DNA of 64,000 nt from Aspergillus flavus (lineage: Eukaryota; Ascomycota; Eurotiomycetes; Eurotiales; Aspergillaceae): NCBI RefSeq assembly GCF_009017415.1, contig NC_092405.1:3410001-3474000 (forward strand), in the 5' to 3' direction. A program made the translations under genes and the position numbers. This document shows positions 10,845-20,017 of the stretch, piece by piece. Below the pieces are notes generated by a model. That model had not been told where the DNA came from. It saw nothing but the letters and a program-made list of their open reading frames with translations, and did no database searches. Every line of letters starts with the position of its first letter. Within the stretch, counting starts at the first letter, position 1.

Positions 10845-11472
10845 AGGCCGCACAATCAATGAATGAGAGCGTTTAAAGTACATTAATGCGAATCTTCCTT
10901 TCTCATTTTCATCGACTGAGGTATTATAAATGTCGTTAAAGCTGCACTACAATCATAACCATTTCTCCTTTTGTACTTTGAACCGTGTAATTATTGAATA
11001 GCACTTGTGACCCACGTGAAACTATTTCATTTGCTTTGCATCAATCTCAAAATGCCATTAAACCATATAAGGTAACCTGGAAAAGGTAAACATGTCTATA
11101 TCAGTGGCGGCTTCCGACCACCCACCGGCGAAGCCGCCACTGATATAAGTGTTTTAGTGCATTTTCTGATTCACATGTGCCGTGGCTATTTAACGAATTC
11201 TGATTGGGTTGTATCGTGTTTTTTCCTACGGTAGCAGATTCATTACATTATCTAGACTAGAAAGGAAAGGTAGCTATTTACCTACTGGTTAAAAGAGGCT
11301 TGATCGGCGCTTAACGTGATTGCTAATTTAGTACCTCTTCCTGCCACTTGAGTCCTTAGAAGACAGCCTTTTTGTCGCCGCAATAAGAAACTAGTTTACT
11401 GGAGAACGTATCAGTCAATCTATCTACATTCTGAACTTGCCAACCACGTCCATTTATACCAAGTTATCATAT
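10845..11472. other. Intergenic region containing a perfect inverted repeat
   Basis: No coding sequence. It holds the 11097-11147 palindrome described separately. Confidence 0.4.
11097..11147. repeat. Perfect 18-bp inverted repeat with 15-nt loop
   Basis: Arms 11097-11114 (TATATCAGTGGCGGCTTC) and 11130-11147 are exact reverse complements around a GC-rich 15-nt loop. The arms begin CAGTGG after a TATAT, reminiscent of terminal inverted repeats of DNA transposons. It could be two fused transposon ends, a tiny foldback element, or a hairpin. No flanking transposase is present. Confidence 0.8.
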
Positions 11473-12191
11473 CTATGCCTTCTTCTCTTTGTTCACACCC
11501 GTCTCTTTCTCGAACAAGTCTTGAAGAGTTTCTGTGTCCGTTTGTAGGATGCTTTCGTGATCATCGTTCGGCAGGAAATATGTACCATCCTAGAAGGTTT
11601 AGCCCATATCTTATATATGCAGCTGCATAAGGAGAAAAGCGGGACCTACACCTGATTGCTGATCAGGAAACGTGGATCGGAATGTCCATATCGTACCGTC
11701 TCGGCGATATTTGACAACCCTCAACTCCACCATCACCAGTCGAGACTTATGTGCAAGATGAGCAAGGAACTTAAGCATGGTGTCCGAGAAGAAAGTTTCT
11801 GCCTTTTCACAGAATTGGCAGTAGAGAATACCAGATAATCCAGTGGAAAATCGCTAGTAATGGCCTTTAATATTTTCTTACCTTCGGGGTCCCTCGAAGC
11901 AGCAAAATAATCTGGTGTTATATAGGCAGAGGCTAAAGACAGTATTAAGAGTATATAGAATGTGACTTAAAACACACACTCAAAAGCGCTTTTTGCGATG
12001 CCAGATCTCGCATTCCGAGGAAACTTTTCTACTTCGTAAAATGACGCGCTACCTATTTGTCTGCCGCGGAGGCCGAGGTTAGCCCCACATAAGGATCTGG
12101 AAACTGACTGTAAGGGTAATAAATCAACGGGAAAAACCGATGCTTTTGTGCGGCAAATAGTAACAGCATCATGCAAGCCGAATTGAACAAA
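11473..12191 (-). CDS. Small gene of unknown function, 5' end unresolved
   Basis: Three minus-strand coding blocks join in phase: an upstream block ending at 11882, then 11798-11650, then 11589-11473 with stop TAG at 11475-11473. Introns are 11881-11799 (GTAAGA...GGCAG) and 11649-11590 (GTAGGT...TTCTAG). The deduced C-terminal part includes FFSDTMLKFLAHLAHKS, YRRDGTIWTFRS and an acidic-to-basic tail ending KEKKA. The upstream block (PDYFAASRDPE) is preceded by a hydrophobic stretch that looks like a signal peptide but has no ATG. A separate ATG frame around 12172 (MMLLLFAAQKH) may be the first exon or chance. No family recognised. Exon 2-3 pairing is fairly sure; the start is not, and the gene may be broken. 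Confidence 0.4.
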
Positions 12192-12199
12192 CATTAATT

Positions 12200-12702
12200 T
12201 GTATTTCCACTAGATCATCATCACTATTTTAGACCCGGTCCTGACCAGATAACAGCACCACCGGCTCAATTATTACCGGATGACGAAACAATGAAAAGTC
12301 CCAGTAAATGCAGTAACGCACTGGTTTATTTATTTGAAGAAACAAGCAATGGGCTGGCCTAAACATCTCAAGCGTACTTTATAAAGCTTAGCTTAGGATA
12401 AATTTCCCTAATAAAGTCTCACCCGTTACGTAGTACCAGAATAGCTAGGTAGACCTCATGCCTTTGGTATTAAGAGCCGAGAGGATAAATCAATAGCTAA
12501 ATTTTCCACGGTGCCTCTTGTTAAAGTCCTTTACTGTGGAGGTTAAATTGGCTAAATTACGGGGACCAGCAAGCCGCTATACAAGAACTAGTTAGATTAC
12601 AAGCTATTAGAAACCCAGAAACTGGGAATTGAGTTCATTCATGTCACTAACTAAAAGCCGCATTCCAGCAGTACCTATTCGATATATGCCCCAACGATAA
12701 GA
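12200..12702. other. Intergenic, nothing recognised
   Basis: AT-rich; no frame, palindrome or RNA gene that I can support. Confidence 0.3.
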
Positions 12703-13410
12703 CTATGGTATCAATATGTACATAATGAGCAGCGGAAACACTATAATAATATAACCAGAAATTTGCATTGAGCCATTCGAGGTCAGAGGTCCATCCGAAG
12801 GAGTAGACGTTGGTTTCTGCTCGTCACCTATTTCAGAAGTAACAGTATCTGTAATGATAGACGTCGGAGTCCTAGAGATTCTGCCCGATGCCGAAGTAAG
12901 ATCGTGACTTGAACCAGGCCCAGGAGAAATGATAGATGTTGGCATAGGGGCACGTGTAATAGAACGGTTGCCATTGGTCCTCGAACTGTTCCATCTCCCT
13001 AGTTGCCAATTCCCAAAGGGTTTGCTTGGAGATGGCATGTTGAGAATGAAAATCATATCAGGGTCACACATATTGGTTTCCGTATAGTCACAGAAGAAGA
13101 ACTGTGTATTGGCGGTCCCAACGGTAACCCGTCTTGCTTGCGTAACTAAAGATGAATTGGCAGCTCCGATACATGCATAACGAGATGATCGGAGGGTGCA
13201 GTCAATGTCACGAAGCTGGAAACTAATAGTATCCCCAACATTGGCATGTAGTCGGCTAGGCTGAAAGCGTGGGGTTTCAAGGCCGACTTTAACATGGAAT
13301 GTCGATTGTTTAGTGACAGTGGGCGTCGACGGGATCGGTGTCACAGGAGTTATGCTATACGCAGAACTACACTGGAGAATAAAAAGGTAAATGAGGGTAA
13401 CGAAAAGCAT
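12703..13410 (-). CDS. GPI-anchored cupredoxin-like extracellular protein
   Basis: A single frame. I choose the ATG at 13410 (235 aa) rather than the longer 13473 start, because a TATATATAC box lies between them and the shorter start gives a clean signal peptide (MLFVTLIYLFILQCSSAYS). Residues about 35-125 follow the fungal plastocyanin-like pattern: FHVKVG, then RFQPSRLHANVGDTISFQL, a Cys pair, and FFFCDY...MCDPDMIFILN near the end of the fold. The usual copper histidines are missing (the first position reads DIDC, and the final loop lacks a His after the Cys), so copper binding is unlikely. A Ser/Thr/Pro-rich stalk and a hydrophobic C-terminus preceded by SNGS suggest a GPI anchor. Related fungal proteins are cell-surface; the role is unknown. 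Confidence 0.75.
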   Translation of the reverse strand: MLFVTLIYLFILQCSSAYSITPVTPIPSTPTVTKQSTFHVKVGLETPRFQPSRLHANVGDTISFQLRDIDCTLRSSRYACIGAANSSLVTQARRVTVGTANTQFFFCDYTETNMCDPDMIFILNMPSPSKPFGNWQLGRWNSSRTNGNRSITRAPMPTSIISPGPGSSHDLTSASGRISRTPTSIITDTVTSEIGDEQKPTSTPSDGPLTSNGSMQISGYIIIVFPLLIMYILIP

Positions 13411-13783
13411 TTTAACTGTCTTGGTCAGAAACAGAAGGAATAGGACCTTCCTCCGTATATATATAGGACACATAGGCTAACATTAACTAAGTGATGTTTA
13501 CGCATTTTTAGAATTGAGCTGGATTAAGATACCGCTCCTACGCGTTCTGCCAAGGAGAAAATGTGATTTTACGCTATTTTATGTTCCAAAATTTACAATA
13601 TTTAGCTATGAACAGTTTTCGAGTATTCTTTCAGCCCTCATCTTATTGTCGTGCTTTATTGTGTAGTATAAAAGAGCCAAATTCGAATTGGAGAGAGCCA
13701 TAACATCATCAAGAGATACGTGTATCAGCTCAGGAGGAAGTATGTGGCGTGGGCCATAAAATGAATGGTATAGTAGTCCACAA

Positions 13784-14852
13784 TTAAAGGATTGTGTGGT
13801 CATCGAGAAATGTATCATCCATAAATATGCCATATGAATTCAGCAGTTGCACTTCCGAGGCCGACAACCTTTCAGATACCTGCCTTAGAGCAGATTTGAT
13901 CATAAATCCAGTCTTCCTAACAGTTAGGCATAACATTGTAGTGGTATAGTCGGGGTGATTGGGAATAGTTGCTGTCCGTAGTGCTTCTTGTATCAACCGA
14001 TAAGCCTCCCGGGAGTCGTCAAGGAGTTTGATGAAAGCAACCTGAACATCTTGATGAAAGGCAAGTTCCTGGCGAAGACGCCCAATCTCGCGTTGAAGGT
14101 CTTCTATAGTAGGGGGGGGCTCGGTTTTAGATTTCTGAAGAGAACTAGGTAGTTGCTCGATTTTCACTGTTCTCAGGCCATGTTGGGCGATAATGTGATC
14201 TAATGTTGAAACTTCACCATACATGTTGTCTTGTAAGAAAGAAGAGTACATTTTACAGAATTTGCTTAGGTACATGGGTGACTTAAATAATTTACGAAGA
14301 GAGGCAATCCACTTTGAAGCAATAGAAGCACCAACAAATAACCGCCGGCCTGTGGAAAATTCGCGTCATTTTTTCAAAAGTCCCTATGATATCTGGGGAG
14401 CGTCGGTGGCGATCCATGTCTCACCCCTGCAGGCGAATCAGGCCTATACCGAGGAGGCGGCATAAGTCTAGGCCATCGCCTAACCGTAGATGGGGGCGCG
14501 GTTTGGGGAGACGATTTCTGCCTATCGTGAGGCGTCACCTGGCGTTGACGCCCTTGTTCATCGGTCTGATTCATTACTGCAAAATCATAGATATTCCTGT
14601 TCCGAGGATGAAAGATAGCCTGTATACCTTAGTATTATTTCTATAGCCCTCTTCGTTATTACTCACCTGCTGAATACCAGGTACATCATCATGAGTTTTG
14701 TAAATCCACTGACGGTTATTTGGTTCAGTCATAACTATAACCACTTTCGCGTTGTAATCATCACAAAGTCGACGTAATTTTCGGATAACTGTTTGACGTC
14801 GACGATGATCTGGCCTTCGAGGCTCAACCATTGGCTGCGGCGTTTTGGGCAT
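13784..14852 (-). CDS. MADS-like N-terminus with downstream coiled-coil exon, model partly unresolved
   Basis: Exon 1 is 14852-14667 (62 codons), joined in phase across a 101-bp intron to 14565-14374. Exon 1 holds TVIRKLRRLCDDYNAKVVIV...NNRQWIYKTHDD, which follows the fungal MADS/SRF-like pattern of a basic helix then a hydrophobic beta strand. Exon 2 is Pro/Arg/Gln-rich. A further open block, 14275-13784, begins at an ATG and encodes a coiled coil (LQREIGRLRQELAFHQ) and a helical C-terminus; its frame stays open upstream to a good acceptor (CCACAG near 14348). The blocks are too close to be separate promoters, so they probably form one gene, but no canonical junction preserves frame between them. 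Either an intron is unusual, or the gene carries a frameshift. An overlapping alternative frame 13606-13833 could be part of the 3' end. Confidence 0.45.
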
Positions 14853-15459
14853 TCCGGGCGATGTATAAGACCACACTAAAGCGCAAGGGACAACAGCCAG
14901 AAGAAAAGAGAGAAAACGACTTTCTGGGCTTTAACTGCAAAGGGAATACGTCTTTGCGAGGGCAGAGTTTAACGGCAAACGAAAGCAAGGGCTTCGTCTA
15001 TTTTATATTTCTGGTATGAGTTGAAGGAGTGTTCTTCTCGGTCACTATCGCCCACGACTCTCCTATAGATCATGGGCGGACAGCCAATGACTTTGAAGAA
15101 CTCTCAGACGCCGACTGTTTCTATGAATAGTAGTATTGGGATTTTTTATTCCATTAATGAATATAGTTCTTGGAATTGACTGAAGCAAACTATGTACACT
15201 CCTATTTTGCCGCCCGCGAGTTCTAAATATGGTATGGGTGCACCCGTAATATGAAGTGCTGTTGCCGCCCACAAGTTTGAGTGTCGAAACCATAATCTAG
15301 CCTATAAGCATACATTATCTGATATGTTTTACCAAGAAATGGTGGCACGACATAATTCTACAATTGACAAAGTCGACTTTTGACCTCGGAGCGATCGCTT
15401 AAATACTTTCCTAATCGCACCAAATAAGAAAGACCTAAAAAAGAAATCTCGCATGAGAA
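14853..15459. other. Intergenic between divergent genes
   Basis: It separates the MADS-like gene (minus) and the ferric reductase (plus). No coding signal supported. Confidence 0.3.
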
Positions 15460-17213
15460 ATGGATCCAATCCAAATATATGCGTGCTCACTGGGTGGAAT
15501 AGCCCTAATTTTACTTACCTTCCGAGTCATGAAAGCCCTATCCTTCCATGGTCCATATTGGCCAGTTTGGCTAGTTCGCATAGTTCGATATATATCCCGA
15601 AAGATTATGTTTCTCCTGCTTAAGCACGTATTATATCCACGAGTCTTTCATCAGCGCTCGAGATACTGGGTACTTCTGCAGTCTATCTACTGGGGAGGAA
15701 CGATTACTTGTAACTTCATTAGAACACACACCCTGCAACATATGGCTGCACGGGCTGGAAATCTTGCTGTCTTGAACTTTATACCCTTACTGTTGGCTGG
15801 TAGACTTGACCTCGCCGCAGACCTTCTGGGAATACCAATTCGATCCTATATTCGAGTCCATGGGACGTTCGGGCTCATGGCATGCGTGCAAGCCGTCGTT
15901 CATGTAATTATCTCTGTACGTGAACGAGGATGGTCTCCAGACCAGTTACTCCAACTTTATGGACTTATAGTAAGATTTTTTTCCGTTCTGTATAGTAGGA
16001 GAGACTAACAAGATTAGGCGATTTCCGCTTTTGCACTCTCTGTTATACTTATTTTTATCCGAAGATTCGTCTACGAAGTATTCATCAAATCGCATTACCT
16101 TCTGGCTGTCCTCGCTCTATTTGCAATCTGGCGTCATGTACGCTTTCAACGAAACTTTGCCCAGTTATATATGCTGGTTGGGAGCGGTCTTCTGATTACT
16201 ACGACCACTCTTCATTGGATAATACTGATCATTCGAAATATCACACTTGATCGATTCGGCTCCAGAGCAATGGTATCTAGAGGACGAGATTCTCAGGTTG
16301 CGCAGGTGGTTATACCGATCAACCGACCATTTACCGTGCATGCAGGTATGACAGTACGTATATGGATGCCCGGTGTTAGCCTCTTCTCTTGGTTATACAG
16401 CCACCCATTTACAATAAGCTGGTGGGAGACGGATAAAGAAGGAAAGGCGACTAGTATCACTCTCCTTATCCAAAAGAAACATGGATTCACTAAAAGCTTA
16501 ATTGACCATCCCGGGAAAGAGTTCATAACCTGGGTCGACGGACCTTATGGTACATCATACAATATGGCGCAGTACGACAATGTGCTTATGGTGGCTTCTG
16601 GAGTTGGAATCATTGCACAGATACCATATATCCGGCAACTTCTGGACTTTCAACCAAAGAACATCTTTGTGGCGTGGGAGGTTACCGACGAATGTGAGTC
16701 CCTGACTGATTTCGCTTGACTTAGCGTCTGATAGCTGTTAGCAAACCTAAACTGGGTTTACCAGTGGATGGACCAACTCCTTGCAAGAGATACTGGATCA
16801 TATGTTTGTCCCCTTCCCGAGGAGAAAGACGTGCAGGCTAAATAGTGAATAGATCCTTCGTTTCGGTCTCTATATGCCATGCAGTTCAGATACGGCCGGG
16901 ATCGGCCAACCTTGGAACAGCAAACATGACCGCATCTGGAAGCTGTCTGGTGATATAGATCCCTGGAAAGTAGTATCCACAGAATTCTGGAGGCAAGATG
17001 GATCTGCTTTAGTAACAGGTAAGCTCCGCCATAAAGACTCTAGTTGTTTTGTCTAACCTCTCAGTGTCTGCAAATAAACGCATACGAAAGGCGCTCAGAG
17101 ATGTCATCCAAAGAAAGATGGAACATGTTGTCGATATCATTGAACTTCCTTATCAGCCAGACGAGTTCCAATCACAGCGGCACCGAAAAAGGCAATCTGA
17201 GGAAAGGGTCTGA
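15460..17213 (+). CDS. Ferric reductase, FRE/NOX-type transmembrane flavocytochrome
   Basis: Exons 15460-15969, 16018-16693, 16742-16803, 16853-17018 and 17065-17213 give 520 aa; the four introns are 46-49 bp. It transfers electrons from NADPH via FAD and two haems across the membrane to reduce Fe3+ (or Cu2+). Haem-ligand pairs are visible: HGTFGLMACVQAVVH in exon 1 and a second H...H pair around HYLLAVLALFAIWRH in exon 2. The FAD motif is HPFT (299-302). NADPH motifs are GPYG and ASGVGI. The end (VTVSANKRIRKALRDVI, then ELPYQPDEF) is the usual FRE C-terminus. No signal peptide, and the extracellular N-domain of some FREs is absent. FRE genes are over-represented in Starship cargo, and a patatin gene lies nearby. 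Confidence 0.9.
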
Positions 17214-18430
17214 CGGATTTTCTCATACAGATTGGAAAGCCGTAGAGGGCATGATTGTTTATTTGCATCGAAAAGCCCCTGAATATGCTTGTACCTTCCC
17301 TATTGTTCACGATGTAGTGCCAAATATCAAATCACGAAGTACGCCTGGTTATACTTCCGAGGACTAGGCATTCATGGTCGCAAACCAGCTTGTCTTGGCG
17401 CCATGGTAGAGTAGGATTGGTAAGCAACACGAGTGTGTCAGTCAAGGGAGAACCAAAGAGGTAAGACATCGTTCGAACTTAGTCCTTGGAAGGTAGTACC
17501 TGGATTACGTTCACTCCGTCCAGTAATTGTGTAAAATGAGTTAAAGTTGGTGGCTCGGTGCTCTAGGAAGCGTTGGTTTGGATGTCTTAATTTAGCTCGT
17601 GAGCCAGTGCAAACTAAACAGGATTCGAACAAAGAAAATTAGGTGATCCACATTGTTCGCCACCTGCGGAAGTCTTCCCCGATCTAGCTCGTGGCGTAGC
17701 TCGTGGCGCGGCTACACTACAGTAGGGCTGTCCTGCATCATGATTTGCTGGGCTGGCGCTGAAATCCCTGCACAAACACGGGCGGCAGCTGAGAAAAAAA
17801 CGGACATGATAACCAAAAGCATTACGACGATAAGACAGGGGAAGAAAGACTAGGGTGTCGACATATCAGTGCCTTGAAGCAATTTATACGATTCCTCCCG
17901 ATGCAGTTGGTCTTTCCCGAGCCACATTAAGGAGGTGCTCCATTCCTACAGACAGCCTCTGGACTGTTAACCTGAGCCGTATCAAGGGGCTATGGCCTCT
18001 AATGTACGCTCTCAAAAGCTCTGTCTTTCATTTCCAAGTTTGATCTGCAACTACTGGGATTGGAACAATCATGAACTAAACAGCAGTCAGGTGTACCTCA
18101 TAATCCAAACTTAAGAGCCGGTGGAGTCAAGGGCTCTTTAGTGCTCATATTAGGTCCTGGGTGAGAGATCGCGGCTGTATGGTTCGTTGGCCAGTAGGAT
18201 TATTATGCCATTGAAAACTATCATCCTGGCTTTCTATCCACGGTAGACGGCATGAAAGCCCTTCTAGTCGATCACTGACAATACTGTGGTACACATTCAT
18301 TTAACCCGACTACGCCGCAATTACTTCCATAACGTTATTTGGCACCTAACTGATGATTTTATTCGTAAACTCGAATATTGCCGCAGCCCACCTTCTAATC
18401 ACCCTCCGTGTTCTACTGCGCCGTTTTAAG
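17214..18430. other. 1.2-kb intergenic region, nothing recognised
   Basis: Only short frames without conserved features. A TATA element (GGTATAAAATTG, about 18431) marks the start of the next gene. Confidence 0.35.
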
Positions 18431-18559
18431 GTATAAAATTGGAATTGTCGTATGCTTTCGAGGGGGCTTTCTGTTCTCCCACGCACCCATCATTTATTAG
18501 CTGTCCGATACACACAATCCCTGTTGGATTCATCCACTCCTATAGTTATTTTGTCCAGA

Positions 18560-18775
18560 ATGTCGTCCGTTGACTCGCAATCCTCCGCATCAGGTCATAA
18601 CAAGCCATATGATACCGAAGAGGAGCTTCTTCTGATTCAACTTAAGCAATCAGGGTTGTCTTGGCTCCAAGTCGAAGACGTCTACAATCGAACTGTACCA
18701 CAAGACCGTAAACGAACTATCTATGCTCTACAGAACAAATGGCGACAGCTATGTAGAGATGGAATAGTTGTATAG
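18560..18775 (+). CDS. Small SANT/Myb-like protein, module copy B
   Basis: A 71-aa protein from the ATG at 18560, preceded by a TATA box about 130 bp upstream. It is a paralogue of the protein at 4203-4502: both start MSS, have a Ser-rich lead, KPY, an EE..LL helix, SWL(Q/N)(V/I), a YN turn, and ...R.ALQN(K/Q)W. An in-frame upstream ATG at 18452 would add 36 unconserved residues and sits only 20 bp from the TATA box, so I reject it. The protein ends soon after the third helix; a GTGAGA directly after the stop leaves open a longer spliced form. Function unknown; a DNA-binding fold is inferred. Confidence 0.7.
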   Translation: MSSVDSQSSASGHNKPYDTEEELLLIQLKQSGLSWLQVEDVYNRTVPQDRKRTIYALQNKWRQLCRDGIVV

Positions 18776-19077
18776 GTGAGAACCTTAACTATTCGTGGCA
18801 TACCAATCTAACATACCCAACTGTAGTCCACGAATGCCGCTCCATACACCGAAATTAAGGCTCTTGGATGCTGGGGAAGATTGGAAGCCGTCAGGATGTC
18901 ACCGAGCAAGGTGTTAAAGTACGCATTTTGGTACTTTTGGTAGAAAAGATGGCGCTTTTTTAACGCGTCAGCGCTTAAGCAATAACAATTTATAAATACC
19001 TCAGTACCATCCCGCTCGAAGAGTTAAATCGTACATTCAGTATATCACCGGTTTTTGTTTCCTTCATCAACCTAAAT

Positions 19078-19396
19078 ATGCAAGCACTACCCGTAAGTCT
19101 ACAAAAGCACTGGTTTCCCTCTTGGTTCAAATTACTTACTCCTAAAGACCGCAACCAACCATGACCTCACTACCGATATGGATAGCTTTCTCGTTCGCGA
19201 ACAACAGCTGCTGAACTGCATTTCCACTCTTGAGTGGTCACTTAGGGAGGCATTCATCCAAAATCACCACGAGCGCATCGCTTTTTCTACCCTTCAATCA
19301 CTTTACGAACACCTTTACAACTTATACAATGAACTGGCAGCGGCATATGTCCAGCTTAGATCTGGTCTTTCCGAGTGCGAACAACCTTCGAATTAG
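19078..19396 (+). CDS. Small coiled-coil protein, module copy B
   Basis: Exons 19078-19092 and 19148-19396 (87 aa) with a 55-bp intron (GTAAGT...CCTAAAG). It is a paralogue of the protein at 3594-3971: same five-codon first exon starting MQA, then VREQ.LL..IS.LE.SL, an HER tract and a Tyr/Leu/Glu heptad helix. A TATA box (TTTATAAATA, about 18990) precedes it by 90 bp, so it has its own promoter 300 bp downstream of the SANT-like gene. No CxxC extension is present, unlike copy A. Function unknown. Confidence 0.75.
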
Positions 19397-20017
19397 CACA
19401 ATCGATTTAAGATTAGACTAGGCATAAAGGGGTGATGAAATACAATGAGTAAACCGTTGCATGTGGTATTATAGTTATGCAGGATTCATGGAAAACCCTT
19501 AGTGGATTATTCACTAAAGCTCTCGTAAACGCGGTCTTTAAATGCCTGTTATATCTCTAAGCTGCCTGATTTACCGGGGTATACATGGTAAAAGAGAAGG
19601 CTAATCTACTTGGAACTACATGTGCTGAGATGGTCACCCCTTAATGCAGAGGGACCTGGTCTCTCCAGCAATTCTGAACCATTGCCAGTGTCCGCCCATA
19701 GAGCCAGAGTGTCTGGGGAGTATCTTATATGACTAGATGTACAGATGATCAAGAATCTGGCAAATATTTCGACGGTAGATATAATCTACTTTCATTCTGT
19801 TAAGTACTTGTAACGAATATCTATGCTCCAACATCCAGTGAACATGGTCATATCATCGGTGTCTTGTAATTGTCACTGTATCGATCCCAGGGCACAGCAC
19901 GAACGAAACTCCGGGCAGGAAAACTTTCAGAGGATAGCAGAGCCGCAGCATCTTTCGCTTCTTAATCTCGGCCGATCAGTACCGCTCTCCATGCACTCCA
20001 CCAAAAGCTCTTCGACC
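19397..20017. other. Intergenic between convergent genes
   Basis: Nothing recognised. Confidence 0.3.

Noticed and set aside
1..20000. DUF3435 captain recombinase to prove a Starship
   Set aside because: No frame in the window shows tyrosine-recombinase motifs; the Starship idea rests on cargo type only.
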